Shown one piece after another: positions 1-9,856 of a stretch of 64,000 bases of DNA. Every line of letters starts with the position of its first letter. Positions within the stretch are counted from its first letter, which is position 1. Made by a program: the position numbers and the translations under genes. Source of the DNA: Planctomycetaceae bacterium (lineage in GTDB: Bacteria; Planctomycetota; Phycisphaerae; Phycisphaerales; SM1A02); the NCBI GenBank assembly GCA_021297795.1, contig JAJTGL010000004.1:10843-74842 (forward strand). The letters run 5' to 3'. The notes beneath the pieces were generated by a model. That model saw nothing but the letters and a program-made list of their open reading frames with translations. It was not told the DNA's origin and did no database searches.

Positions 1-2
1 AT

Positions 3-3000
3 CTCTCGGCGGATGCCGCCCCTTTCTGCATGAAGGGCTACGTGATCGAGTGGAGTGGCGACTGCGACGGCGACGGCGTGGTCGACCTCGGCCAGATCGC
101 GGCTGGTGAGCTTGAGGACGTGAACGGGAACGGCCGCCCCGAATGCTGCGAGGGCGCGGGCGCTCCGACCGAGGATTGCAATGCGAACGGCGAAGCCGAC
201 GCGTGCGAGCTCGAGACCGACGGCGCGGACACCGATCTCGACCTCGTGCTCGACACGTGTGAGCGCGCGTTCGGCGACCTCGATCTCGACGGCGTGGTGG
301 GCGCGGGCGACCTCGCGCTGCTGCTTGAGGCGTGGGGGCTGACGGGCGAGGGCGCCGCGGGCGAACTCGTCGGCGATCTCGATCTCGACGGCGTGGTGGG
401 GGCGGCAGACCTGTCGCTCCTCCTCGCGCGCTGGGGCGAGCGCGCGCCGTGGGAACTCCCGACGGTCCGCGCGGTGAGCCCCGCGAACGGTCCCGCCGAG
501 GGCGGCACGCGCATCGCGATCACGGGCTGGAACCTCTCCGGCGCGACGTCGATCGAGATCGGCGAGGACGTGGCGACGGACGTGGTGGTGGTCGACGAGA
601 CGCGGATCCTCGCGACGACGCCGGCTGGCCCCGTGGGCCCGGCGACCGTGATCGTGCGCACGCCCGCGGACGTGGCCGAACTTGTCGATGCATTCACGTA
701 CGAGTCGACGTACTCGATCGTACCCACGATCACGTCGGTCTCGCCCTCGTCGGGACCGCTCGGAGGCGGTACGACGATCACGGTCACGGGCACGAACCTC
801 ACCGGAGCGACATCGGTGAAGGTGGGCACGGTGGCGTGCACGTCGGTGACGGTGGTGAGCGCAACGCAGCTGACGGCTGTGACCCCTGCGGGCACGGTGG
901 GTGCGAAGTCGGTGTCGGTCACGACGGCTGGTGGCACTGGCACCAAGGCGAGCGCATTCACGTACTTCGCCGTACCGACGATCACGGCGGTAGCTCCGGC
1001 ATCGGGACCACAGGGCGGCGGGACGACGATCACGATCACGGGTACGAATCTCACGGGCACGACGTCGGTTGCTGTGGCTGGCGTCGCGTGCACGGGCGTG
1101 ACGGTGGTGAGCGCGACGCAGCTCACGGCAGTGACGCCCGCCGCGGCAACGACTGGCGCCAAGACGGTTTCGGTGACGACCCCGGGCGGAACTGCCTCGA
1201 AGACGAATGGCTTCACGTATGTCCCGGCGCCGACGATCGCGTCGGTAAGCCCTTCGGTCGGACCTGTCGCGGGTGGCACGACGATCACGATCACGGGCAC
1301 GAACCTCACCGGAGCGACTTCGGTCAAGGTGAGCGCGGTGGCGTGCACGTCGGTGACGGTGGTGAGCCCGACACAGCTGACAGCGGTGACGTCCGCGGGT
1401 AACGCGGGTCTGAAGTCGGTCTCGGTGACGACACCGGGTGGCACGGCGACCCTACCAGGTGCGTTTACGCTCGTCGGACTACCCACGATCACGTCGGTGT
1501 CGCCGTCGGCGGGACCGACCGCGGGTGGCACGACGATCACGGTCACGGGCACGAACCTCACCGGAGCGACATCGGTGAAGGTGGGCGCGGTGGCGTGCAC
1601 GTCGGTGACGGTGGTGAGCGCAACGCAGTTGACGGCTGTGACCCCTGCGGGCACGGTGGGTGCGAAGTCGGTGACGGTCACGACGGCTGGTGGCACTGGC
1701 ACCAAGGCGAGCGCATTCACGTACTTCGCCGTACCGACGATCACGGCGGTAGCTCCGGCATCGGGACCACAGGGCGGCGGCACGACGATCACGATCACGG
1801 GTACGAATCTAAATGGCACGACCGCCGTGGAGGTCGGTGGTGTGGCGTGTACGGCTGTCACGGTGGTGAGTGCGACGACGGTGACGGCGGTGACGGCCAG
1901 CGGCACGGTTGGTGCGAAGTCAGTGTCGGTGACAACGCCTGGCGGCACCGCGACGAAGTCGAACGCGTTCACCTACCTGTTTGGTCCGACAATCGCATCG
2001 ATCGCGCCGGCTGCCGGGCCGAAGACCGGCGGCACGGCGTTGACGATACTCGGAACGAATCTGACAGGGACGACGTCGGTCAAGGTCAACGGAGTGTCGT
2101 GCACATCGGTGACGGTGGTGAGCGCAACGCAGCTGACGGCTGTGACCCCTGCGGGCACAGTTGGTGCGAAGCCTGTGTCGGTGACGACGGCAGCTGGCAC
2201 CGTGACGCGATCGAATGGTTTCACGTACATGTCGGCGCCGACGATCACGTCGGTATCGCCGACATCTGGCTCGATCTCGGGTGGTACCACGATCACGATC
2301 ACGGGTACGAATCTCACCGGAACGACGTCGGTCGCGGTTGCTGGCGTCGCGTGCACGGGCGTGACGGTGGTGAGTGCAACCCAGTTGACGGCAGTGACAC
2401 CCGCCGGGGCAACAACCGGTGCCAAGTCGGTGTCGGTGACGACACCGGGCGGAACGGCGACGAAGACAAGTGCCTTTGTGTACTTCCCGGTGCCGACGAT
2501 TGCAACGGTGACGCCGGCGGCGGGGCCAGCATCAGGCGGTACGACGATCGCAGTAACGGGCACGAATCTCACCGGCACGACCTCGGTGAAAGTGGGCACG
2601 GTGGCGTGCACGCAGGTGACGGTGGTGAGCTCGACGCAGCTCACGGCGCGCACTCCGGCAGGCGCGTCCGGCGTCAAATCGGTGTCGGTGACGACACCTG
2701 GTGGCACGGCGACCCTCCCAAGCGCATTTACGTATGTCGCAGCACCCACGATCACATCGGTGACGCCGGGGGCCGGGGCGCTTGCTGGGGGGCAGACAAT
2801 CACGATCACCGGCACAAACCTCTCGGGCGTGACGACGGTCACAGTGGGTGGAGTTCCTTGCACCTCGGTGACGGTGGTGAGTGCAACGCAGGTGACCGCG
2901 GTGACGCCAGTGGTGACTGCAGCGGGGGCAAGAGCAGTGTCGGTATCTTCGCCGGGGGGCACAGTTTCTCAGGCGAATGCGTTCATCTACTTCCCGCTGC

Positions 3001-4361
3001 CGCAAATCACATCGGTGACCCCTGCGATCGGGCCAAACACGGGCGGAACGACGATCACCGTGAACGGTCTGAACCTCCTCGGCACTTCGGAGGTGCGCGT
3101 GGATGGCTTCGCCTGCACGGGCGTGACGCAGGTGAGTGGTACGAGCGTGCGGGCCGTGACGCCTGCAGGAACTCTCGGAGTCAAGACGGTCTCGGTGACG
3201 ACTCCGGGCGGCACTTGGATTACGGCGGACGCGTTTACCTACGTCGAGGGCCCGTCGATCACCTCGGTGAGTCCGTCGTCGGGTCCCTTGGCGGGCGGCA
3301 CACCGATCACGATCACGGGCGTCGGTTTCACCGGGGCGACATCGGTCAAGATCGGCGGCGTGGCCTGTACGTCGGTGACCGTCATGAGCGCGACCTCGAT
3401 CACGGCGGTCACGCCGGCGGGTACGGCTGGTGCGAAGACAGTCGACGTTTCGACACCCGTAGGGACGGGAAGCCTGAACGGTGGGTTTACCTACGTGGCG
3501 CCGTGGTTCACGGTCCTCGAGCAGACTCCGAATGCATCGGTCGTGACGAACTCGATGCTGCGCAATGCGATCATCGCGACGGGTCTTCCCTGGCGTGTGC
3601 GTGACAACATCACGCAGATCGAGATGCTCCTGATTCCGCCCGGGACGTTCACGATGGGCTGCCAGGCGACGGCGACGTTGGACACCTTGGAGTTCTTGTG
3701 TTCCTCCTTCCCGAGTGAGGGACCTACCCATGCGGTGACGATCTCACAGCCGTTCTATCTCGGCCGCTATGAGGTCACTCAGGCACAGTTTGTCGCACGC
3801 TTCGGGTCGAATCCATCGTTCTTCACGTCCAGCTCTCCTCAGGTGAGCGTGGCGGAAATCCCGAATCGGCCCGCGGAGAACATGTCGTATCTGAACATCA
3901 CCGGGCCGAATGGATTCCTCGCCGGCACGGGGCTGAGACTTCCAACGGAGGCCGAATGGGAGTATGCCTGTCGCGCGGGTACGACGACCGCGTATCACGG
4001 GTACGTCGGGAATCTAGGCGGCACCAATCAGGTGGAGAAGGCGTCCGACATCGCATGGCACGGCCAGAACCAGTCTCCCTTGCAGACGCGGCCCGTTGGT
4101 TTGAAGGCGGCGAACGGACTGGGTCTCCACGACATGTCCGGCAATGTCCATGAATGGTGCAGCGACTGGTTCGATTTCTCCTTCTACACGCCGCTTCCAG
4201 TGACCGACCCGACGGGGCCCGCGACGGGCACGTCCCGCGTCTTTCGTGGAGGGAGCTGGGAGGACGGTCCGGTTTTGCATCGCTCAAGCACTCGGTTTGC
4301 TCTGCCCCCAACTCTGTCGTCGGCGAAGGTTGGCTTCCGCGTCGCGAGGAACCCCGGCTGA
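3..4361 (+). CDS. Large secreted repeat protein: dockerin-like, 12 IPT/TIG and FGE-sulfatase domains (5' end cut by window)
   Basis: The frame is open to the left window edge, so the start lies outside; an in-frame ATG at 30 is probably internal. The first residues (KGYVIEW) look like the end of a C-type-lectin-like domain, which would lie upstream (inference). A short Asp/Asn/Gly-rich linker follows. Next come two dockerin-like Ca-binding loops (FGDLDLDGVVGAGDL and VGDLDLDGVVGAADL, about residues 80-135). Twelve IPT/TIG immunoglobulin-like repeats of about 84 residues follow, with the recurrent pattern PTI.SV.P..GP..GGT. The last 240 residues are a formylglycine-generating-enzyme/SUMF1-type domain (GTFTMG, LPTEAEWEYACR, GNVHEW, FRGGSW, GFRVAR). 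The Cys pair of catalytic FGEs is absent after FRGGSW, so this is probably a structural or binding fold. Likely exported and cell-surface. The family assignment is firm; the function is not. Confidence 0.85.
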   Translation, partial: LSADAAPFCMKGYVIEWSGDCDGDGVVDLGQIAAGELEDVNGNGRPECCEGAGAPTEDCNANGEADACELETDGADTDLDLVLDTCERAFGDLDLDGVVGAGDLALLLEAWGLTGEGAAGELVGDLDLDGVVGAADLSLLLARWGERAPWELPTVRAVSPANGPAEGGTRIAITGWNLSGATSIEIGEDVATDVVVVDETRILATTPAGPVGPATVIVRTPADVAELVDAFTYESTYSIVPTITSVSPSSGPLGGGTTITVTGTNLTGATSVKVGTVACTSVTVVSATQLTAVTPAGTVGAKSVSVTTAGGTGTKASAFTYFAVPTITAVAPASGPQGGGTTITITGTNLTGTTSVAVAGVACTGVTVVSATQLTAVTPAAATTGAKTVSVTTPGGTASKTNGFTYVPAPTIASVSPSVGPVAGGTTITITGTNLTGATSVKVSAVACTSVTVVSPTQLTAVTSAGNAGLKSVSVTTPGGTATLPGAFTLVGLPTITSVSPSAGPTAGGTTITVTGTNLTGATSVKVGAVACTSVTVVSATQLTAVTPAGTVGAKSVTVTTAGGTGTKASAFTYFAVPTITAVAPASGPQGGGTTITITGTNLNGTTAVEVGGVACTAVTVVSATTVTAVTASGTVGAKSVSVTTPGGTATKSNAFTYLFGPTIASIAPAAGPKTGGTALTILGTNLTGTTSVKVNGVSCTSVTVVSATQLTAVTPAGTVGAKPVSVTTAAGTVTRSNGFTYMSAPTITSVSPTSGSISGGTTITITGTNLTGTTSVAVAGVACTGVTVVSATQLTAVTPAGATTGAKSVSVTTPGGTATKTSAFVYFPVPTIATVTPAAGPASGGTTIAVTGTNLTGTTSVKVGTVACTQVTVVSSTQLTARTPAGASGVKSVSVTTPGGTATLPSAFTYVAAPTITSVTPGAGALAGGQTITITGTNLSGVTTVTVGGVPCTSVTVVSATQVTAVTPVVTAAGARAVSVSSPGGTVSQANAFIYFPLPQITSVTPAIGPNTGGTTITVNGLNLLGTSEVRVDGFACTGVTQVSGTSVRAVTPAGTLGVKTVSVTTPGGTWITADAFTYVEGPSITSVSPSSGPLAGGTPITITGVGFTGATSVKIGGVACTSVTVMSATSITAVTPAGTAGAKTVDVSTPVGTGSLNGGFTYVAPWFTVLEQTPNASVVTNSMLRNAIIATGLPWRVRDNITQIEMLLIPPGTFTMGCQATATLDTLEFLCSSFPSEGPTHAVTISQPFYLGRYEVTQAQFVARFGSNPSFFTSSSPQVSVAEIPNRPAENMSYLNITGPNGFLAGTGLRLPTEAEWEYACRAGTTTAYHGYVGNLGGTNQVEKASDIAWHGQNQSPLQTRPVGLKAANGLGLHDMSGNVHEWCSDWFDFSFYTPLPVTDPTGPATGTSRVFRGGSWEDGPVLHRSSTRFALPPTLSSAKVGFRVARNPG
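773..1809 (+). repeat. Near-identical ~278-bp segments inside the IPT array (773-1050 and 1532-1809)
   Basis: Two stretches 759 bp apart (253 codons, three IPT units) differ at only a few bases, while other IPT units have diverged much more. This suggests a recent in-frame duplication of a three-unit block or gene conversion between units. Confidence 0.8.
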
Positions 4362-4375
4362 TCCTTCGATGGAAC

Positions 4376-4430
4376 CGTGCCGGGTAGCAGGCGGGTACGT
4401 GCCGGCGAGCGTCGGCACGCACCCGGCACG
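4376..4430. terminator. Nested inverted repeat after the repeat-protein gene
   Basis: CGTGCCGGGT (4376-4385) is perfectly complementary to ACCCGGCACG (4421-4430). An inner pair GTGCCG/CGGCAC (4399-4404, 4413-4418) can extend the hairpin. It starts 15 bp after the stop codon and lies between convergent genes, so a bidirectional terminator is plausible. No U-tract follows. Confidence 0.45.
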
Positions 4431-4537
4431 AGCGGGTGTGGCGCGAAGCGACCGAGACGCGGGACCTTGCAGCGCGCAGGTCCGGTGCCAGGAGCGTGCC
4501 GGGTGCTCGCGGGCACCTCGCGGTCTCCACGCGGCAC

Positions 4538-4567
4538 GGTTCCGTGCGGTTCCGTGCGGTTCCGTGG
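4538..4567. repeat. Three tandem 10-bp repeats
   Basis: GGTTCCGTGC occurs three times head to tail (last copy ends in G). The whole 4362-4644 interval is rich in variants of CGTGCCGGGT and GGCAC and contains no convincing gene. Confidence 0.8.
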
Positions 4568-4644
4568 GGCGGTCCATGCGAAGTTTTGACGTCGTTCACC
4601 CCGCGGCCGTCGTTTGCGTTCGCACCGGTTCGGTGTGCAGCGCG

Positions 4645-6288
4645 TCAGTCGACGAGCATGATGATCCGTAACCGGATCGTCACAGTCTGCCCCGGCTGGA
4701 GTTTCTCCAGTCGGCTGCCGCTTGCGCGCCATCGGTAGAGCGCGTTGCGAATCGCCTCGTCGATGCTGCCGTTGCCCGTCGAACGCACGAGTCGCGCCGT
4801 CATCGGAACGCCGTCGCGGCCGATTACGAGCTCGCCGATCGGATTGCGACGGATGCCATCGACGTAGTTGAGCGTGGTGAACCGCGGTCGCGCGGGCTTG
4901 AGCGTGATGCCCCTCGCGGCGAGCGGGCGACCGTTCTGCCAGTTCGCCATCGGCACGTCGATGATCGACGTCGGGTCGCTCTCGCGATCGGAGAGTTCGC
5001 CCGAAGGCGACACGGTGTCGCCGGGAGCCCCGGCGGGTGAAGGCGGTGCGGGCGTGTTCTGCGTTCCGTCGACCGGCGTCGGCCCGGGCACGCCACCGCC
5101 CTGCGTCCCACTCTTCGTCGAGACCGAGTTCGCGGCGTCGGGCGTTGCGTCCTGCGCGGGCGACGAGTCCGCGTCTGGGTTCGGCTCAATCGGCTTCTGC
5201 GGATCCTCGGTCGGCGGGCGAACGGTTGTCGCGCTCGGATCGGCGCTGTCTCGCGGGGGCGAGTTGGGCGAGGCACCCGGTGCCGCCGGGTTCAACGGCT
5301 TGCTCGGGTCGGCGCTCGACGGATCGGGCTCCGCGGAGGGATCCGTGCGTGGCTCCGCCAGAGGGTCGGTGCGGGTCGGATCCGGTGGCGTAGGCACCGG
5401 CTTCGTTCCATCCCCGGGAACCTTCGGCAATTCCTGCGGCGTCTCGGTCGGCGTCGGCGTCGGTTGCGCGGGATCTTCGCGTGGCGACTCGTTCGGATCG
5501 GAGGTTGGCGCTGTGGTTTCCGAGCCAGAGGCGGAAGGCGGCGCGTCGCCCGAAGACGGATCGGTGCGCGGCGCCTCGGGCGATGGCGGCTCTGGCGGAG
5601 GGAGCGGCACGGCACGCTCGGCGTCGCTCCCGCGCGCGACCGACGCTTCGGTCGGTGGCGTCGGCGCGGCAGGGCTCGCGGGTTCCTTCGCAGGCTCGAG
5701 CACGAGATTCGTGGGGGTGGGTGCGGTGGAGCCGGCGGCGCCGGCGGGCAGAGGCAGGGGGCTCGGGTTTGGCGACGAGGCGACCGTGGGGGTCGGTTCC
5801 GCAGGCGGCAGCGCCGACTGCTCGGTACCCCGCGAACCCGCCGCGACCTGCAGTCGGAACGCGGCCTGCTCCACTTCGGCGAGTTCGGCGAGGTGCTGCT
5901 GGTACTCCTCGTACCCGATCCAGTTCATCGTGACGGCGTTGCTCTCGTCGATGCCGAGCCGCACCTCCTCCTGCTCCTCGGGTGGAAGCTCGCGGTCGCG
6001 GTTCCGGCGCTCCTGCATCGCGCGACGTGCGCTCTCGGCGCTCCGACGTGCGCGATCGGTCTCGCGATCCATCGCGCGTTCCGCGTCGGTCCGGTCGGCG
6101 TGTCGATCGTCTTCCTCCGCCTCCCCCTCGCCTGGATCCGGTCGGTCGAGCCCCGCGTCGACGATGTCCTCGCGCGCAGCGCCGCTCCCGCCCATCAATC
6201 CCATCGCCGGAAACACGACCGCGACGTGCAGCAGCACGCTCAGCGCGAACGCCACGACGATCGGGAGGTTGTTGCGAAGCGACTGCAT
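4645..6288 (-). CDS. TonB-like protein with C-terminal TonB domain
   Basis: 547 residues from the ATG at 6288. This start is chosen because it begins MQSLRNNL followed by one hydrophobic segment (about residues 9-29), a classic TonB inner-membrane anchor; the frame upstream has no protein-like character. An Arg/Glu-rich predicted helix follows (about 45-130), then a roughly 300-residue Pro/Thr/Ser/Ala-rich spacer suited to crossing the periplasm, and a TonB_C-like domain at the end (NPIGELVIGRDG, then IDEAIRNALYRWR). Such proteins pass the energy of a proton-driven ExbB/ExbD or TolQ/TolR motor to outer-membrane receptors. The gene follows an ExbD gene by 35 bp on the same strand. No ExbB partner is visible in the window. 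Confidence 0.75.
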   Translation of the reverse strand: MQSLRNNLPIVVAFALSVLLHVAVVFPAMGLMGGSGAAREDIVDAGLDRPDPGEGEAEEDDRHADRTDAERAMDRETDRARRSAESARRAMQERRNRDRELPPEEQEEVRLGIDESNAVTMNWIGYEEYQQHLAELAEVEQAAFRLQVAAGSRGTEQSALPPAEPTPTVASSPNPSPLPLPAGAAGSTAPTPTNLVLEPAKEPASPAAPTPPTEASVARGSDAERAVPLPPPEPPSPEAPRTDPSSGDAPPSASGSETTAPTSDPNESPREDPAQPTPTPTETPQELPKVPGDGTKPVPTPPDPTRTDPLAEPRTDPSAEPDPSSADPSKPLNPAAPGASPNSPPRDSADPSATTVRPPTEDPQKPIEPNPDADSSPAQDATPDAANSVSTKSGTQGGGVPGPTPVDGTQNTPAPPSPAGAPGDTVSPSGELSDRESDPTSIIDVPMANWQNGRPLAARGITLKPARPRFTTLNYVDGIRRNPIGELVIGRDGVPMTARLVRSTGNGSIDEAIRNALYRWRASGSRLEKLQPGQTVTIRLRIIMLVD

Positions 6289-6323
6289 GGAGTCCGTTCG
6301 ATGAGCGTAGGCCGACCGCTGTC

Positions 6324-6866
6324 TCAACCTGCGGGGGCGCTGCCGGGGTTCCCGGTCAATGGAGCCGTTTCTGCCGCCTGCGACCCGGGCGCGGTGGGGC
6401 CAACCGCAGGCGGCGTGGTCACGGGCGTCTCGGCGTCGCGGATCACGGGGCCGCGCTTCTGCCGGCCCACGATGTTCACGTTGAACTTGCCCGGCTGCAG
6501 GCGATCCCACACGTCGAGCAGCAGCGCGGAACGATCGACCTCGGCGCTTCCATCCGCCAGCGCGAGATAGACGACGAGGTCGGGCGCACCGGTCCGGATC
6601 TCCTCGAGGCGCGAGGCAAGCTCGTCGAGCGCGATCGGCGCGCGATCGAGGTAGAGCCGCCCGTCGAGGTCGACCGAGATCGTCGCCGCCGGCACGGGCT
6701 TCGCCGCCGCGCCCGACTGGTACGTCTTCAGCGTCATCGGCACGAGGTCGACGCGTTCCATCATCATCACGCTGTAGATGAAGAACGTAAGGAGAAAGAG
6801 CATCACGTCGATCAGCGGCGCGAGCTCGATGCGCGGTTCATGGGTGGCGCGGCGAATCCGGAACAT
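6324..6866 (-). CDS. ExbD/TolR-type biopolymer transport protein
   Basis: 180 residues. One transmembrane segment near the N terminus contains the key Asp of the family (LIDVMLFLLTFF, Asp about residue 20), which carries protons in ExbD/TolR motors. A periplasmic domain of normal length follows, then a Pro/Thr-rich tail of about 40 residues that ordinary ExbD proteins lack. The start lies 3 bp after the gyrA stop, so it is probably co-transcribed and perhaps translationally coupled with gyrA. The downstream TonB-like gene suggests one energy-transduction unit. It belongs to the ExbD family, but TolR versus ExbD cannot be told apart here. Confidence 0.85.
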   Translation of the reverse strand: MFRIRRATHEPRIELAPLIDVMLFLLTFFIYSVMMMERVDLVPMTLKTYQSGAAAKPVPAATISVDLDGRLYLDRAPIALDELASRLEEIRTGAPDLVVYLALADGSAEVDRSALLLDVWDRLQPGKFNVNIVGRQKRGPVIRDAETPVTTPPAVGPTAPGSQAAETAPLTGNPGSAPAG

Positions 6867-6869
6867 GGG

Positions 6870-9584
6870 TCAGCCCTGCGGGGCCCCGCCGGAAGCCCCG
6901 CCGGAAGCCTCGCCAGAAGCCTCGGGGGCGTTCTCGCCGGCGGCGTCGCCGTTCGTCGCCGCGTCTCCGGGCTCGACCTCGTCCATCGGCGCGCTCGCGA
7001 CGCCGACTACCTGGTCGCCGTCCTTGAGCCGCACCACGCGCACGCCCTGCGTGTTGCGTCCGATCTCGCGGATCTCGGCGGCGGGGGTGCGCACGAGCAT
7101 GCCGCTCGAGGAGACCACGACCACCGAATCGGCCGACGCGATCGGAAGCACCGCCACCACCTCGCCGTTCTTGTCGTTGGTCTGGATGTCGATGCGGCCC
7201 TTGCCGCCGCGCGACTGGGCGCGCGTGGATCCGTCCTCGCTCTGGACGAGATACTCGCCGAACGCCGTTCGCTTGCCGAATCCGCGCGATGTGACGGTGA
7301 GGAGCGCGCGCGCGTCGTCGCAGCGCACGATGCCCACGACCGCGTCCGAATCGGCGAGCTCGATGCCCTTCACGCCCGCGGTGTCGCGGCCCATCACGCG
7401 CGCATCGTCCTCGTCGAACCGGATCGCCATGCCTTCCTTCGTCGCGAGGAGCACGTGGTCGGTGCCCGACGTCGAGATCACGCCGATGAGGTTGTCGCCC
7501 TCGTTGAGCGCGATGGCGATGATGCCGCCGCGGTTGACGTTGCGGTAGTCCTTGAGGCTCGTGCGCTTGACGCGGCCCTTCTGCGTGGCGAAGACGAGGT
7601 AGTCCTCCTTCTTCTCGAAGTCCTCGATCGGCAGGAAGGTCTTGACCTTCTCGCCCTCTCGGAGCTCGAGCAGGTTGACGATCGCACGGCCCTTCGCGGT
7701 GCGCGCCATCTCGGGGATCTGCCACACCTTGATGCGGAAGACGCGGCCCGTGTCGGTGAAGCAGAGGAGGTCGTCGTGCGAACCGCACACCATCACGTGC
7801 TCGGTGTAGTCGTCGTCGCGCTGCTCGGCGCCCTTGATGCCCTTGCCGCCGCGGCCCTGCGTGCGGTAGGTGTCGAGCGGCAGGCGCTTCACGTACCCGG
7901 CGTGGCTCACCGTCACCACACAGACGTGCTGCGGGACGAGCTCGCCCATCTCGAAGTCCTCGGCCTCGTTCGCCTCGATCGCGGTGAGGCGGTCGTCGCC
8001 GAAGCGCTCGGAGAGCGCGAGGGTGTCGGCACGCACGATCGCGAGGATCCTGCCCGCATCCGCGAGGATCGCCTCGAGCTCGTCGATCTTCGCGAGAAGC
8101 CCGTTGAGCTCGTTCGCAAGCTTCTCGATCTCGAGTCCGACGAGCTGGATCAGGCGCAGCGCGCCGATCGCGTCGGCCTGGACGCGCGTGAGACGCGCGC
8201 CGCCGTTGCCCTCGGTGAACGCCTTCTCGGCGCGCGCAATGAGGCGCTCGGGCACGATGTCGATGCGCGGATACGACGGCGGGATGCGGAACGCCCGCTC
8301 CATGAGGCGCTGGATCGCCTCGTCGCGGGTGCGGCTGGTGCGGATGAGGCGGATGACCTCGTCGATGTCGCACACCGCGTAGATCAGACCCTCGAGCTTG
8401 TGGGCGGCCTGGCGCGCCTGCCGGAGCTCGAACTCGCAGCGGCGACGGATGACGTCGCAGCGGTGATCGACGTAGCACTGGATCAGCTGGCGCAGCGAGA
8501 GCGTGCGCGGCTGATGATTGACGAGCGCGATGTTCTGGATCGAGTAGCTCGACTGAAGCGGCGTGAACTCGTAGAGCTGCTTCTCGACGGTCGCCGGGTC
8601 GGCGCCCTTCTTGAGGACGACCTGGATGCGCGTGCGCGCGTCGCGGCCCGAGTGGTTCTGGACCTGCGAGATGTCCTCGATGCGGCCTTCCTTGTGGGCC
8701 TCGACGATCTTCTCGATCAGCGCCGACTGCGAGACCTGGTAGGGGATCTCGTCGATCACGATCACGTCGCGGCCGGCCGACTTCTGGTGCGTCACGCGTC
8801 CGCGCACGACGATGCGGCCGCGGCCCGAGGCGTACGCCTCCATGATCCCGCGCCGGCCCATGATGATGCCGCCGGTCGGGAAGTCGGGGCCGGGCACGAG
8901 CTCCATCAGCCGGTCGACGCCGATGAGCGGGTCGTCGATCGTGGCGACGATCGCCGAGCAGATCTCGCGCAGGTTGTGCGGCGGCATCGTGCTCGACATG
9001 CCGACGGCGATGCCCGACGAGCCGTTCACGAGGAGGTTCGGGAACTTGCCGGGGAGAACGCACGGCTCCATGAGCCGCTCGTCGTAGTTCGGCTTGAAGT
9101 CGACGGTCTCCTTGTCGAGGTCCTCCATCATCGCCATCGCGGCGTGCGTCATGCGCGCCTCGGTGTAGCGCATGGCCGCGGGCGGGTCGCCCTCGATCGA
9201 GCCGAAGTTGCCCTGCTTGTCGACGAACATGTAGCGGGCCTTCCAGTCCTGGCCCATGTTCACGAGCGTCGGATAGATGACGCTCTCGCCGTGCGGGTGG
9301 TAGTTGCCGCTCGTGTCGCCGCAGATCTTCGCGCACTTGATCTGCTTGCGGCCGGGCGACAGCTTGAGGTCGTTCATCGCCACGAGGATGCGGCGCTGCG
9401 AGGGCTTGAGCCCGTCGCGCACGTCCGGCAGCGCACGATCCATGATCGTGCTCATCGCGTAGGTCAGGTAGCTCTCGTGGAGCTCGCGGTCGATGTCGAG
9501 GTCGATCACCGCGTCGACGCGGGCTTCCGGGGCGTTTCCGGTGGGCTTCTCGTCGGAGGGTTGGGCGGGGGTGCCGTCGGCCAT
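6870..9584 (-). CDS. gyrA: DNA gyrase subunit A
   Basis: 904 residues, typical GyrA length. The breakage-reunion domain runs from about residue 30 to 520, with the active-site Tyr at 140 in [10 protein letters not shown]. The quinolone-determining stretch reads [10 protein letters not shown]: the Ser equivalent to E. coli Ser83 is kept (Ser101) but the Asp87 position is Pro105. The C-terminal beta-pinwheel carries a GyrA-box-like QGRGGKG, which favours GyrA over ParC, and a second SRGGKG motif. The protein ends in an acidic then Gly/Ala/Ser-rich tail encoded by short repeats. With GyrB (not in the window) it introduces negative supercoils. It appears to head a gyrA-exbD-tonB-like cluster. Confidence 0.95.
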   Translation of the reverse strand: MADGTPAQPSDEKPTGNAPEARVDAVIDLDIDRELHESYLTYAMSTIMDRALPDVRDGLKPSQRRILVAMNDLKLSPGRKQIKCAKICGDTSGNYHPHGESVIYPTLVNMGQDWKARYMFVDKQGNFGSIEGDPPAAMRYTEARMTHAAMAMMEDLDKETVDFKPNYDERLMEPCVLPGKFPNLLVNGSSGIAVGMSSTMPPHNLREICSAIVATIDDPLIGVDRLMELVPGPDFPTGGIIMGRRGIMEAYASGRGRIVVRGRVTHQKSAGRDVIVIDEIPYQVSQSALIEKIVEAHKEGRIEDISQVQNHSGRDARTRIQVVLKKGADPATVEKQLYEFTPLQSSYSIQNIALVNHQPRTLSLRQLIQCYVDHRCDVIRRRCEFELRQARQAAHKLEGLIYAVCDIDEVIRLIRTSRTRDEAIQRLMERAFRIPPSYPRIDIVPERLIARAEKAFTEGNGGARLTRVQADAIGALRLIQLVGLEIEKLANELNGLLAKIDELEAILADAGRILAIVRADTLALSERFGDDRLTAIEANEAEDFEMGELVPQHVCVVTVSHAGYVKRLPLDTYRTQGRGGKGIKGAEQRDDDYTEHVMVCGSHDDLLCFTDTGRVFRIKVWQIPEMARTAKGRAIVNLLELREGEKVKTFLPIEDFEKKEDYLVFATQKGRVKRTSLKDYRNVNRGGIIAIALNEGDNLIGVISTSGTDHVLLATKEGMAIRFDEDDARVMGRDTAGVKGIELADSDAVVGIVRCDDARALLTVTSRGFGKRTAFGEYLVQSEDGSTRAQSRGGKGRIDIQTNDKNGEVVAVLPIASADSVVVVSSSGMLVRTPAAEIREIGRNTQGVRVVRLKDGDQVVGVASAPMDEVEPGDAATNGDAAGENAPEASGEASGGASGGAPQG

Positions 9585-9721
9585 GAGGGGTTCTCAGCGA
9601 GGTCGTGGTCTCAGCAGGGACGTGGTGTCCGCAAGGTCTCGGGATGCCGCCGCCGCGCGCTGGAAATCGCGGGAAGAGGCGGCTCCGGAGGGGCCTCGAG
9701 GGCTCCGCGCGGAGGGTCCGG

Positions 9722-9727
9722 AGTGTA
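9722..9727 (-). promoter_or_regulatory. Candidate -10 box upstream of gyrA
   Basis: The minus strand reads TACACT, identical to the -10 of the stronger candidate promoter of fusA. No good -35 lies at 17 bp. The 9585-9856 interval holds no gene; it has an inverted repeat GGAAAA/TTTTCC (9795-9800, 9809-9814) that could end the upstream transcript. Confidence 0.2.
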
Positions 9728-9856
9728 GTCGAAAGGGGGCTTTCGCGCCCGACGGAAGCGCGGGGAAGACCGCGGTTCCCTGCGCGTTCGCCGCGGAAAA
9801 TCAGCGGGTTTTCCCGGCGCGCGGAGGAACGCGACCCGGAGGCGGTCCCCGGTCGA

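Noticed and set aside
38-1972. Long minus-strand open frame opposite the IPT array
   Set aside because: It is the antisense of a repeated coding unit, so it is periodic only because the real gene is.
4868-6304. 478-codon plus-strand frame opposite the TonB-like gene
   Set aside because: It is the Gly/Ser/Val-rich antisense of the Pro/Ala/Thr-rich spacer; the minus strand has the membrane anchor and TonB domain.
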